From assembly GCF_041435215.1 (NCBI RefSeq), contig NZ_CP108394.1, positions 7,874,001-7,938,000 of the forward strand: 64,000 bases of DNA. Direction: 5' to 3'. The position numbers and the translations under genes are program-made. Shown one piece after another: positions 17,581-26,010 of the stretch. Every line of letters begins with the position of its first letter. Positions within the stretch are counted from its first letter, which is position 1. A model generated the notes under the pieces. It worked only from the letters and a program-made list of their open reading frames with translations, ran no database searches and was not told the origin of the DNA. Source of the stretch: Streptomyces sp. NBC_01314. GTDB taxonomy: Bacteria > Actinomycetota > Actinomycetes > Streptomycetales > Streptomycetaceae.

Positions 17581-17825
17581 GACCTCCGCATTCACCAGTC
17601 GACGCCCCAGGGCATCCGAGGAGGTACGAGCGCCGTGCCAGCAGCGCCCCAACTCGCCTTACCAGTGGCTGACCTGGGGCTTTCCGGAATCCCGGCGTGA
17701 AGCCGACGGCGCGGAACCGTCCACCCACCGCACAAGACCCGTCCGTGGGACAAGACCCGTCGTCACCACAGGACTTACCCGTAGTACAAAATCTGTCCAC
17801 CGTCGACCGCCGAGGAGGTACGGCC

Positions 17826-18872
17826 GTGACTTACTCGCAGCTCCGGCCGCCCACCATGGCCGACGTGGCACGCCAGGCCGGTGTCTCCCACCAGACCGTC
17901 TCCCGCGTCCTGGGGCAGCACCCCAACGTGAAGAACGAGACCCGGGCCAGGGTGCAGCGCGCGATCGAGGAGATGGGCTACCGTCGCAACTCCTCCGCAC
18001 GGGCCCTGGTGACCCGGCGCACCCAGACGCTGGGCGTGGTCGCTTCCAACACCACGCTCTACGGGCCGGCCAGCACGCTGTTCGCGCTGGAGGAGGCGGC
18101 TCGGGCCGAGGGGTACCTCGTCTCGACGGTCAGTTTGCGCGAACTGACCGTGGAGACGCTCTCCGAGGCCGTCGACCGCCTCAGCGACGGCGGTGTGGAG
18201 GGGGTGATCGCCCTCGCCCCACAGCGCTCGGCGGTCGCGGCCCTGGCCGAACTCCGCCACCCCTTCCCGGTGGTGGCCGTCGGCACCGGCTCCGGTTCGG
18301 AGATCCCCAGCGTCAACGTGGACCAGGAACTGGGCGCGCGGCTGGCCACCGGCCATCTGCTCGCCGCGGGGCACCGCAAGGTCTGGCACCTCGCGGGACC
18401 CGAGGACTGGCAGGAGGCGGCGGACCGGACCGTCGGCTGGCGGGCCACCCTCGAAGAGGCGGGCGTCGAACCGCCGCAGCCGCTGCACGGGGACTGGAGC
18501 CCGCTGTCGGGCTACCGGGCCGGCCAGGAACTGGCCGGCTGGGTGGGCCGGGGCCTCACCGCCGTCTTCGTCGCCAACGACCAGATGGCACTGGGGGTGT
18601 TGCGCGCGCTGCGGGAGGCGGGCGTACGCACGCCCCAGGACGTCGCGGTGGCCGGCTTCGACGACATCCCGGAGTCGGAGTTCTTCGCCCCGCCGCTCAC
18701 CACCGTCCGGCAGGACTTCGCCACGGTGGGGCAGCGGAGCATCGCCCTGCTGCTCGACCTGATCGAGGGCCGGACCCCTGCCGGGGCGTCCCGGATCGCC
18801 ATCGAGCCCCAACTCGTCGTCCGCGCCAGCACCTTCCCGTACCTGCCCCCACCGGGCACCCCTCCGGGCTGA
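17826..18872 (+). CDS. LacI-family transcriptional regulator
   Basis: The 348-residue repressor has an N-terminal helix-turn-helix (TMADVARQAGVSHQTVSRVL) and hinge helix region (NSSARALVTRRTQTLGVV), followed by a sugar-binding core (about 65-335) with LAAGHRKVWHLAGP, FVANDQMALGVL and VAGFDDIPESEFF. I chose the GTG at 17826 because GAGGAGGTACGGCC precedes it; the frame is open further upstream. It is followed by the YtfQ-type importer in the same direction, so it most likely controls that operon in response to its sugar. A lac-type palindrome lies upstream of its own gene. Confidence 0.92.
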   Translation: MTYSQLRPPTMADVARQAGVSHQTVSRVLGQHPNVKNETRARVQRAIEEMGYRRNSSARALVTRRTQTLGVVASNTTLYGPASTLFALEEAARAEGYLVSTVSLRELTVETLSEAVDRLSDGGVEGVIALAPQRSAVAALAELRHPFPVVAVGTGSGSEIPSVNVDQELGARLATGHLLAAGHRKVWHLAGPEDWQEAADRTVGWRATLEEAGVEPPQPLHGDWSPLSGYRAGQELAGWVGRGLTAVFVANDQMALGVLRALREAGVRTPQDVAVAGFDDIPESEFFAPPLTTVRQDFATVGQRSIALLLDLIEGRTPAGASRIAIEPQLVVRASTFPYLPPPGTPPG

Positions 18873-18916
18873 CGCGGCACCGAACGAACCAAAGCCTTTC
18901 CATCCATCAGCGTGGC

Positions 18917-18929
18917 CGACATTTCGAAC
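18917..18929. promoter_or_regulatory. Operator candidate, site C of a shared motif
   Basis: On the minus strand this reads GTTCGAAATGTCG, differing at one base from GTTCGAAATTTCG at 16316-16328. It lies about 90 bases upstream of the second importer's binding-protein gene. Only one clear half is present, so it is weaker than sites A and B. Confidence 0.45.
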
Positions 18930-19016
18930 AATGATCGACAGGTTGGACGCAGTGCGGCCGGTTCACCACGAGTACCAACGGTCCGTCCTTGGACCGGCTC
19001 TTCAAAGGAGAAGAAC

Positions 19017-20027
19017 ATGCTCAGCAGAAGGAACTTCCTCACCACGGCGGTCGGCGTGGCGGCCGCGGCCGGTCTGACGGCCTGCGCCAAGGAGGACGAC
19101 AGCTCCACCGGTACCGGCTCCTCCGGCGGCGGCAGCAAGAAGATCACCCTCGGCTTCTCCCAGGTCGGCTCGGAGAGCGGCTGGCGCAGCGCCAACACCG
19201 ACTCGGTGAAGTCGGCGGCCAAGGAGGCGGGCTACACGCTCAAGTTCTCCGACGCCCAGCAGAAGCAGGAGAACCAGATCTCCGCCATCCGCAGCTACAT
19301 CACCCAGGGCGTGGACGTCATCGCCTTCTCGCCGGTGGTCGTCACCGGCTGGGACGCGGTGCTGAAGGAGGCCAAGGCCAAGAAGATCCCGGTCGTCCTG
19401 ACCGACCGTTCCGTCGAGACCTCCGACGAGTCCCTGTTCGTCACCCTGGTCGGCTCCGACTTCACGGACGAGGGCCGCCGCGCCGCCAAGATCCTGGAGA
19501 AGGTCCTGGAGAAGGCCGGCCACAAGGGCAACGTGAAGATCGCGCAGCTGGAGGGCACCACCGGTGCCGCCCCCGCGATCGAGCGCGCCAAGGGCTTCAA
19601 GGAGGTCATGGACGCGGATCACAAGGACGACTGGAAGATCGTCGTCAGCCAGACCGGTGAGTTCACCCGCGCCGGCGGCAAGCAGGTCATGGCGGCCTTC
19701 CTGCAGTCCAACCCGGACATCGACGTGCTGTTCGCGCACAACGACGACATGGGCATCGGTGCCATCCAGGCCATCGAGGCGGCCGGCAAGAAGCCCGGCA
19801 AGGACATCCTCATCGTCACGGTCGACGGTGTGAAGGACGGCTTCATCGCCATGTCCGAGGGCAAGATCAACGCCATCGTCGAGTGCAACCCGCTGCTCGG
19901 CCCCCAGCTGATGGAGGTCGTGCAGAAGGTCAAGGACGGCGAGACGGTCGAGCGCTGGATCAAGACCAAGGAGAGCGACTTCATGCAGGACCAGGCCAAG
20001 GACGCCCTCCCCACCCGCAAGTACTGA
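19017..20027 (+). CDS. ytfQ: Sugar-binding Tat lipoprotein (YtfQ family)
   Basis: The 336-residue solute-binding protein starts MLSRRNFLTTAVGVAAAAGL followed by TAC, a twin-arginine signal combined with a lipobox, so it is exported folded and lipid-anchored. The mature part has the type I binding fold with ITLGFSQVGSESGWRSANTD, VIAFSPVVVTGWDAVL, VLTDRSVE, FAHNDDMGIGAIQAI and VTVDGVKDGF. YtfQ of E. coli binds galactofuranose; related proteins take other pentoses and hexoses. AAAGGAGAAGAAC is the ribosome site. Three transporter genes follow after a 246-base gap containing hairpins. Confidence 0.88.
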   Translation: MLSRRNFLTTAVGVAAAAGLTACAKEDDSSTGTGSSGGGSKKITLGFSQVGSESGWRSANTDSVKSAAKEAGYTLKFSDAQQKQENQISAIRSYITQGVDVIAFSPVVVTGWDAVLKEAKAKKIPVVLTDRSVETSDESLFVTLVGSDFTDEGRRAAKILEKVLEKAGHKGNVKIAQLEGTTGAAPAIERAKGFKEVMDADHKDDWKIVVSQTGEFTRAGGKQVMAAFLQSNPDIDVLFAHNDDMGIGAIQAIEAAGKKPGKDILIVTVDGVKDGFIAMSEGKINAIVECNPLLGPQLMEVVQKVKDGETVERWIKTKESDFMQDQAKDALPTRKY

Positions 20028-20059
20028 CCCACCACGCCCACCGGTCAGGGAGCCTCCGG

Positions 20060-20097
20060 CCGGCCGAGATCTCGGTCGGCCGGGCCCCTGCGGGCCC
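20060..20097 (+). terminator. Two adjacent hairpins between ytfQ and ytfR (attenuator candidate)
   Basis: CCGGCCGA (20060-20067) pairs with TCGGCCGG (20076-20083). GGGCCC at 20082-20087 pairs with GGGCCC at 20092-20097. They share two bases, so the two may compete. Partial termination here would give more binding protein than transporter. The rest of 20098-20273 has no gene. Confidence 0.5.
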
Positions 20098-20273
20098 GCA
20101 GCGATTCGATCGCATGAGAAGCGCTGCCGTGACTCCGCCCCATGTGAGGGCTTCCCACCCGAAGGTTGCGGTCCAGCCCGAACCGACCCCTTGTGGGGCG
20201 GGACGAACGTAGTACAGCCCAGATAAGTGAATTCCCCCACCGGACAAAGCCGGTGGTCCTCGCTAGGAGACTT

Positions 20274-21806
20274 ATGGCAGAGCCGCGGCCCGTCCTGGAG
20301 ATGACGGGCATAGTCAAAGAGTTCCCGGGCGTAAGGGCTCTGTCGGGCGTCGACTTCCGGCTCTTCCCCGGCGAGATACACGCTCTGATGGGCGAGAACG
20401 GCGCCGGCAAGTCCACCATGATCAAGGTGCTGACCGGGGTCTACTCCCTGGACGGCGGCGCGATCACCCTCGACGGGGAGTCCGTGCGGTTCGCCAGCCC
20501 GCTGCAGGCGCAGCAGGCCGGGATCAACACGGTCTACCAGGAGGTCAACCTCTGCCCCAACCTGTCGGTGGCGGAGAACATCTTCATCGGCCGCGAACCG
20601 ACCCGCTTCGGCCGCATCCAGTGGAAGCGGCTGCGCAAGGAGGCCGCGGAACTGGTCGACCGGCTCGGCCTCGACATCGACGTGACGGCACCGCTGTCCT
20701 CGTACCCGCTGGCCGTGCAGCAACTGGTCGCGATCGTACGGTCGGTGGGCACCGGCGGCGAGGAGGGCAAGGGCACCAAGGTCCTCGTCCTCGACGAGCC
20801 GACGTCCAGCCTCGACCGCGACGAGGTCCTCGAACTCTTCCGTCTGATGCGGCAGTTGAAGGACGAGGGGGTCGCGATCCTCTTCGTCTCCCACTTCCTC
20901 GACCAGATCTACGAGATCTGCGACCGCATGACCGTCCTGCGCAACGGCACCCTCGTCGGCGAGCACCTGGTCAGCGAACTCGACCAGGTCGGCCTGATCC
21001 AGCTGATGATCGGCAAGGACCTGGACCAGCTGGAGGAGCTCCACGAGCAGCAGCTGCACGCCGACGTCGGCGAGACCCTGCTGCACGCGGAGGGACTCGG
21101 CCGCACGGGCGGCATCGCCCCCTTCGACCTGGAGATCAAGAAGGGCGAGGTCGTTGGCCTCGCCGGCCTGCTCGGCTCGGGCCGCACCGAACTCGCCCGG
21201 CTGCTCTTCGGCGCCGACCAGCCCGACAGCGGCAAGGTCACCGTGGGCGGCAAGCAGGTCTCGATGAGCGCCCCGAACGACGCCATCGGCGCCGGGGTCG
21301 CGTTCTGCTCGGAGAACCGCAAGACCGAGGGCCTGGTCCCCGAACTGACGGTCCGGGAGAACATCATCCTGGCCCTCCAGGCGTCCCGCGGCTGGACCCG
21401 GCCCATCCCGGCCGCCCAGCGCGACGAACTCGTCGCCAAGTACATCAAGGCCCTCGACATCCGGCCCGCCAACCCCGAGGCCCGCGTCGGCCGGCTCAGC
21501 GGCGGCAACCAGCAGAAGGTGCTGCTCGCCCGCTGGCTGATCACCCAGCCGAAGCTGCTGATCCTCGACGAACCCACCCGGGGTATCGACGTCGGCGCCA
21601 AGGCCGAGATCCAGAAGCTCGTGGTGTCCCTCTCCGAGGACGGCATGTCCGTGCTCTACATCGCGGCCGAGCTGGAGGAGGTCCTCCGCCTCAGCCACAC
21701 CATCGGCGTGCTGCGCGACCGCAAGCTGGTGGCGCGGCTCACCAACGGGCCGGAGATCACCACCAGCAGGATCCTGGAGACCATCGCGAGCGGAGAAGAC
21801 CAGTGA
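20274..21806 (+). CDS. ytfR: Sugar ABC transporter ATPase (YtfR family)
   Basis: The 510-residue protein has two ABC domains. Domain 1 has Walker [10 protein letters not shown] and VLVLDEPTSSLD, but its signature reads PLAVQQLVAIVRS rather than LSGGQ, a family trait. Domain 2 has a degenerate P-loop (GLLGSGRTE), [14 protein letters not shown] and [18 protein letters not shown]. It powers import with the two permeases that follow. TAGGAGACTT precedes the ATG at 20274. The stop overlaps the next gene's GTG start (21803-21806), so the transporter genes are translationally coupled. Confidence 0.92.
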   Translation: MAEPRPVLEMTGIVKEFPGVRALSGVDFRLFPGEIHALMGENGAGKSTMIKVLTGVYSLDGGAITLDGESVRFASPLQAQQAGINTVYQEVNLCPNLSVAENIFIGREPTRFGRIQWKRLRKEAAELVDRLGLDIDVTAPLSSYPLAVQQLVAIVRSVGTGGEEGKGTKVLVLDEPTSSLDRDEVLELFRLMRQLKDEGVAILFVSHFLDQIYEICDRMTVLRNGTLVGEHLVSELDQVGLIQLMIGKDLDQLEELHEQQLHADVGETLLHAEGLGRTGGIAPFDLEIKKGEVVGLAGLLGSGRTELARLLFGADQPDSGKVTVGGKQVSMSAPNDAIGAGVAFCSENRKTEGLVPELTVRENIILALQASRGWTRPIPAAQRDELVAKYIKALDIRPANPEARVGRLSGGNQQKVLLARWLITQPKLLILDEPTRGIDVGAKAEIQKLVVSLSEDGMSVLYIAAELEEVLRLSHTIGVLRDRKLVARLTNGPEITTSRILETIASGEDQ

Positions 21807-22945
21807 GCACCCCACCCGTGGCGACGACGGCCACGACCGGCACGGCATCCCGCTGGCGGGCGCTGACGCACCACCATCTGTTCTGGCCGGTCGCGGTCCT
21901 GGTAGCCCTGCTGCTCGTCAACGTCCCCTTCACCCCCGACTTCTTCTCGATCAGGATGACGGACGGCCACCTCTACGGCAGCCTCGTCTCGATCGTCCTC
22001 TTCGGCTCGCCCCTGATCCTGGTGGCGGTCGGCATGACCCTGGTCATCGCCACCGGCGGCATCGACCTCTCCGTGGGTGCGGTCGTCGCCATCACCGGCG
22101 CCCTGACCTGCTCGTACATCAGCGACCAGGCCGACCAGAACGCGCTGGCCGGGGTCTTCCTGGCCATGGGCATCGGACTGGTGGCGGCAGTGGTCTGCGG
22201 CCTGTGGAACGGCTTCCTGGTGGCCAGGATGGGCATCCAGCCCATCATCGCGACCCTCATCATCATGGTCGCCGGCCGAGGTGTGGCCCAGCTGATCACC
22301 GACGGCCAGATCATCACCATCAACAGCGAGCCGTACAAGCTGATCGGCGGCGGCTACTGGCTGACGCTGCCCTTCTCGATCTTCGTGGTGGCCGCGGTCG
22401 TGGCCATCACGGTGGCACTGACCCGCCGTACGGCCCTCGGCCTGCTGGTCGAGTCGGTCGGCGGCAACGCGGAGGCCAGCCGTCTGGTGGGCATCCGGTC
22501 GATGCGCATCAAGATCATGGTGTACGTGTTCTGCGCCCTGTGCGCGGGCATCGCGGGCCTGATGATCAGCTCCAACACCTCGGCCGCCGACGGCAACAAC
22601 GCCGGCCTGTGGATCGAGCTGGACGCGATCCTCGCCGTGGTGATCGGCGGCACCTCGCTGCTGGGCGGCCGGTTCTCCGTCGGCGGCACGGTCGTCGGCG
22701 CCCTGGTCATCCAGACCCTCACGACGACGATCTACACGATCGGCGTGCCCACCCAGACCAACCTGGTCTTCAAGGCCGCCGTCGTCATCGTCGTCTGCCT
22801 GCTCCAGTCCCCGAAGTTCCGCGCGAAGGTCTTCGGCGCCCGGTTCGGTTCCAAGCCCGGCGCGACCGGCGGCACGTCGCCCGCGGCCCCGGCGAAGACC
22901 GTCACGACGCCCGCCGACGCGGCCCCGAAGATGGAGGTGTCGTGA
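21803..22945 (+). CDS. ytfT: Sugar ABC transporter permease (YtfT family)
   Basis: This 380-residue membrane protein is one of two different permease subunits. About nine to ten helices span residues 28-345. Family motifs include IATGGIDLSVGAVVAITGAL, GLWNGFLVARMGIQPIIATL and VIGGTSLLGGRFSVGGTVVG. The N-terminal 25 and C-terminal 40 residues are Ala/Thr/Pro-rich and cytoplasmic. The GTG start overlaps the ATPase stop and the stop overlaps the next ATG by one base (TGATG), so all three are coupled. Confidence 0.9.
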   Translation: MSTPPVATTATTGTASRWRALTHHHLFWPVAVLVALLLVNVPFTPDFFSIRMTDGHLYGSLVSIVLFGSPLILVAVGMTLVIATGGIDLSVGAVVAITGALTCSYISDQADQNALAGVFLAMGIGLVAAVVCGLWNGFLVARMGIQPIIATLIIMVAGRGVAQLITDGQIITINSEPYKLIGGGYWLTLPFSIFVVAAVVAITVALTRRTALGLLVESVGGNAEASRLVGIRSMRIKIMVYVFCALCAGIAGLMISSNTSAADGNNAGLWIELDAILAVVIGGTSLLGGRFSVGGTVVGALVIQTLTTTIYTIGVPTQTNLVFKAAVVIVVCLLQSPKFRAKVFGARFGSKPGATGGTSPAAPAKTVTTPADAAPKMEVS

Positions 22946-23979
22946 TGACCGCGACCACCAAGACCCCGCCGTCCCAGGACAGCCGTACGGCACCGATGTC
23001 CGCCTCCAAGGTCTCGGCGGTCCTCGCCGACCGGCGCCTGCCCGTCCTGGTGACCGCCACGCTCTTCCTGGCGATGTACATCACGGGCCTGGGCCGCTAC
23101 CAGAACTACGGTTTCGGCGAGCCGCAGGTCTTCCTCAACCTCTTCATCGACAACGGCTACCTGCTGGTGGCCGCCGTCGGCGCGACCTTCGTGATCCTCT
23201 CCGGCGGCATCGACCTCTCCGTCGGCTCGGTCATCGGCTTCACCACGATGTTCACGGCCTGGCTGGTGGAACGCCAGGGCGTGCCGATCCTGCTGGTCAT
23301 CCCCATGGCCCTGGCCGTGGGCGCCTTCGGCGGCTTCCTCATGGGCTATGTGATCCAGAACTTCGAGATCCAGCCCTTCATCGTGACCCTCGCCGGCCTC
23401 TTCCTGTTCCGGGGCCTGTGCCTGGTCATCAGCAAGGAGTCGATCGCCATCGGCGACGCGACGGTGAGCAGCATGGCCCAGGCGCAGGCACAACTGGGCG
23501 TGGGCTTCCTCTCCGTCGGCGCGATCATCGCCCTGGTGGTCCTGGCCGCGGCGTTCTACATCCTCCACTACAGCCGCTTCGGCCGGCGCGTGTACGCCAT
23601 CGGCGGCAACGAGCAGTCCGCACTGCTGATGGGCCTCCCGCAGGGCGGCACCAAGATCGCCGTCTACACCGTGTCCGGCTTCTGCTCGGCACTGGCGGGC
23701 CTGCTCTTCACCCTCTACATCCAGTCCGGCGACCCCCTGCACGCCACCGGCATGGAACTGGACGCGATCGCCGCGGTCGTCATCGGCGGCACGCTGCTGA
23801 CGGGCGGCTCCGGCTACGTACTGGGCACGCTCTTCGGCGTTCTCGTCCTCGGCCTCATCAAGAGCCTCATCCAGTTCGAGGGCACCCTCAGCTCCTGGTG
23901 GACGAAGATCGCCACGGGTGTGCTGCTGTGCGCGTTCATCCTGATCCAGCGGGCGATGACGGCACGGAAGAAGACCTGA
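22945..23979 (+). CDS. yjfF: Sugar ABC transporter permease (YjfF family)
   Basis: The 344-residue second permease pairs with YtfT to form a heterodimeric channel, as in the E. coli galactofuranose importer. It has ILSGGIDLSVGSVIGFTTMF, QPFIVTLAGLFLFRGLCLVI, VYAIGGNEQSALLMGL and VIGGTLLTGGSGYVLGTLFG. GGAGGT lies seven bases before the ATG. It is the last gene of the operon and is followed by a 15-bp hairpin. Confidence 0.9.
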   Translation: MTATTKTPPSQDSRTAPMSASKVSAVLADRRLPVLVTATLFLAMYITGLGRYQNYGFGEPQVFLNLFIDNGYLLVAAVGATFVILSGGIDLSVGSVIGFTTMFTAWLVERQGVPILLVIPMALAVGAFGGFLMGYVIQNFEIQPFIVTLAGLFLFRGLCLVISKESIAIGDATVSSMAQAQAQLGVGFLSVGAIIALVVLAAAFYILHYSRFGRRVYAIGGNEQSALLMGLPQGGTKIAVYTVSGFCSALAGLLFTLYIQSGDPLHATGMELDAIAAVVIGGTLLTGGSGYVLGTLFGVLVLGLIKSLIQFEGTLSSWWTKIATGVLLCAFILIQRAMTARKKT

Positions 23980-24015
23980 CCGGGATGTGACCGGGACCTG
24001 AGTGGGACCTGAGCG

Positions 24016-24050
24016 GAGGGGACGCTCGCCCTTGCGGCGAGCGTCCCCTC
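24016..24050. terminator. Bidirectional terminator, perfect 15-bp stem
   Basis: GAGGGGACGCTCGCC (24016-24030) pairs with GGCGAGCGTCCCCTC (24036-24050) around five bases. It lies between the convergent importer operon and the hydrolase gene (stop at 24053) and can serve both. Confidence 0.88.
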
Positions 24051-24052
24051 TC

Positions 24053-24904
24053 TCAGTTCTCCCGGTCCAGGAACTTCGCGACGGTCTCCACGAACCGGTC
24101 GCCGTCGTCCAGCCACGGATGATGCCCGGCTCCCGGCTGTACGACGAACTCGGCGCCCCCCGGGAACAGCGCGGCGTACTCGCCCATCGCGCTCGGCGGC
24201 GAGTTGAGGTCGACCTCCCCGGCGAGCACGAGCACGGGCGCCCCGAACCGCCGGAACGCGGCCCGCGCACCCTCCGGGTCGAAGGCCCCCTCACTCCCGA
24301 AGACACGCGCCGCCTCGGGGTTGCGCTGCTCGGCGTCGGCGGCGTCGAGGGCCTGGGCGGTTTCGTCCCAACGCCCGTGCAGGAAGGGCGCGACGGCCGC
24401 CCAGTGCCGTTCCGTACCCCGCCCCGCCGCGACCTCCTGCAACGCCGCGAACGCCTCCCCGAACCACGGCTCGCCCTCCCGCAGCCGGGCGACCGCGAGC
24501 CGGTCCTCGCCGCTGACCGGGACACCGACACCGATCGGGCTCGGCGTGACGAGCACGAGCCTGCCGACCCGCTCCGGATACGCCCGCACATACGCCGCCG
24601 CGACATTCGCCCCGGCACAGTGCGCGAGCAGATCGACCCGCTCCGCCCCCAACTCCTTCCGGAGCGCCTCCACATCCCCGACGAGCCGGTCACACCGGTA
24701 GGAGGCGGTGTCCTCCGGAACCGCCGACTCCCCGGTGCCCCGCAGATCCGGCATCACCAGCCGCCGATGCGCGGCCAGCCCTCCGAGCTCACCGAGATAG
24801 GCGGAGGCCCGCATGGGCCCCCCGGGCAGACAGACCAGGGGCGGACCGTCCCCGAACGTGCGGTGGGCGAGGAGGGTGCCGTCGGGTGCGCGAAAGGTGG
24901 GCAT
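24053..24904 (-). CDS. Alpha/beta hydrolase with cysteine at the nucleophile position
   Basis: The 283-residue protein has the proline-iminopeptidase-like alpha/beta-hydrolase layout: VCLPGGPMRASAYLGEL (oxyanion region), VMPDLRGTGES, the nucleophile elbow LLAHCAGANVAAAY, VLVLAGEVDLNSPP (acid) and VQPGAGHHPWLDD (histidine). The elbow normally reads G-x-S-x-G; here it is AHCAG, so cysteine replaces serine. Cysteine works in dienelactone hydrolase, so activity is possible but altered. The ATG at 24904 is chosen from alignment with the family start; the frame continues upstream without support. It is divergent from the four-gene cluster beginning at 25051. Confidence 0.85.
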   Translation of the reverse strand: MPTFRAPDGTLLAHRTFGDGPPLVCLPGGPMRASAYLGELGGLAAHRRLVMPDLRGTGESAVPEDTASYRCDRLVGDVEALRKELGAERVDLLAHCAGANVAAAYVRAYPERVGRLVLVTPSPIGVGVPVSGEDRLAVARLREGEPWFGEAFAALQEVAAGRGTERHWAAVAPFLHGRWDETAQALDAADAEQRNPEAARVFGSEGAFDPEGARAAFRRFGAPVLVLAGEVDLNSPPSAMGEYAALFPGGAEFVVQPGAGHHPWLDDGDRFVETVAKFLDREN

Positions 24905-25050
24905 GGCCCGACTTTCACCGTCCCACCGCGACGGAGCAACCACGATTCGCCACGCTCCCGCCGGTCGGACAAGTACTGTGGCCTGCTGGCAAGTTGCACG
25001 TAAGATGGTTTGTCCGGCATTACCTGGTCGGGTGATTCGCGGGGGTGCGC

Positions 25051-26010
25051 ATGAGGCCGCGTCTGGTGTTCGTGCATGGCGTCGGGGGGCCACGGGATCC
25101 CGACGCCGAATGTGATGTCTGGCTGCGCGCCCTGGCCGAAGGGGCTCGGGCGGCAGGTCATTCGCGTCGCGTTCTGGACCTGGTGCGGGGCTGGGCCGCC
25201 GACGCGCGATTCGCCTACTACGGTGACCTGTTCGGCCTGACGCCACAAGCGCAGGGTGATGTGCCCGACGAGGACGACGAAGAAACCGTCCTCGTCGGAA
25301 GTCTGCTGCGCGAAGCCTTGGACGAGCGTCTGCAGGAACCCCACACGAACGACGAGGGCCGGGTCCTGCGCCACGCGCGGGCCCAACTCACGCAGGACGG
25401 ACCGGCGCAGGGGCCGGGAGCGGCGGCCCGCAAGGTATTGAGCGCGGCCAACACACTGCTGAGCCTGCCCGGGTTGCGTACCTGCGGCGGATGGGCCAGC
25501 GCGGGGTTGATGGTCGGCCACCTCCGTCAGGTGGCCCGCTATCTGCGCCGTGGCGAGGCCGACGAGGAAGGGCTGACGCTCGACGTCCGCGTACGCCGCC
25601 CCGTCGAGCGGGCCCTGGACCCCGTCGGTCCCACGATCGTCATCGCGCACTCGCTGGGCACGGTCGTGTCCACCGAGACGCTGCACGCGCACCGGGGCAC
25701 TGTCCCGCTGCTTGTCACGCTCGGCTCACCGATGGGGCTCCGCTCGGTCGTCGGCGCCCGCATGAGACCGCAGCCCCTACAGGTGCCCCTCTCCGTCGAG
25801 CGATGGCTGGACTACTGGGACCGGGACGATCTCGTCACGGCGGGGACCCGGCTGGAGAAGGCCGTACGGCCCAACGACCGAGCCGTGAGACCTGTCAGCA
25901 GACGCGTGGACTCGGACGGCTTGTCGGTGCACCCCGCCGTCAAGTATCTCGCTCAGCCCGCCGTGGCCGGCCCGGTCGTCGAGGCCATCGAGACGGCCAC
26001 CCACGCATGA
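25051..26010 (+). CDS. Alpha/beta hydrolase, first gene of a predicted conflict system
   Basis: The 319-residue protein opens MRPRLVFVHGVGG, the HG oxyanion motif of lipase/esterase folds. The nucleophile elbow is IVIAHSLGTVV with the serine at about residue 201, followed by LLVTLGSPMG. A long insertion (about 60-170) separates the first strand from the elbow; it is Asp/Glu-rich and helical and may be a lid or a partner-binding part. No secretion signal is seen, so it acts in the cytoplasm, perhaps on lipids or esters as an effector. A GTG six bases upstream (25045) is an alternative start. Its stop overlaps the caspase gene start as ATGA (26007-26010). Confidence 0.8.
   Translation: MRPRLVFVHGVGGPRDPDAECDVWLRALAEGARAAGHSRRVLDLVRGWAADARFAYYGDLFGLTPQAQGDVPDEDDEETVLVGSLLREALDERLQEPHTNDEGRVLRHARAQLTQDGPAQGPGAAARKVLSAANTLLSLPGLRTCGGWASAGLMVGHLRQVARYLRRGEADEEGLTLDVRVRRPVERALDPVGPTIVIAHSLGTVVSTETLHAHRGTVPLLVTLGSPMGLRSVVGARMRPQPLQVPLSVERWLDYWDRDDLVTAGTRLEKAVRPNDRAVRPVSRRVDSDGLSVHPAVKYLAQPAVAGPVVEAIETATHA

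Noticed and set aside
16486..17652. Minus-strand open frame opposite the SCO2400-family gene
   Set aside because: Gly/Arg/Val-rich antisense of a low-complexity gene; the plus strand has the conserved zinc ribbon and a membrane helix.
19002..21848. 948-codon open frame on the minus strand across the ytf-type importer genes
   Set aside because: Antisense to two well-supported transporter genes; composition is Gly/Asp/Val-rich without any motif.
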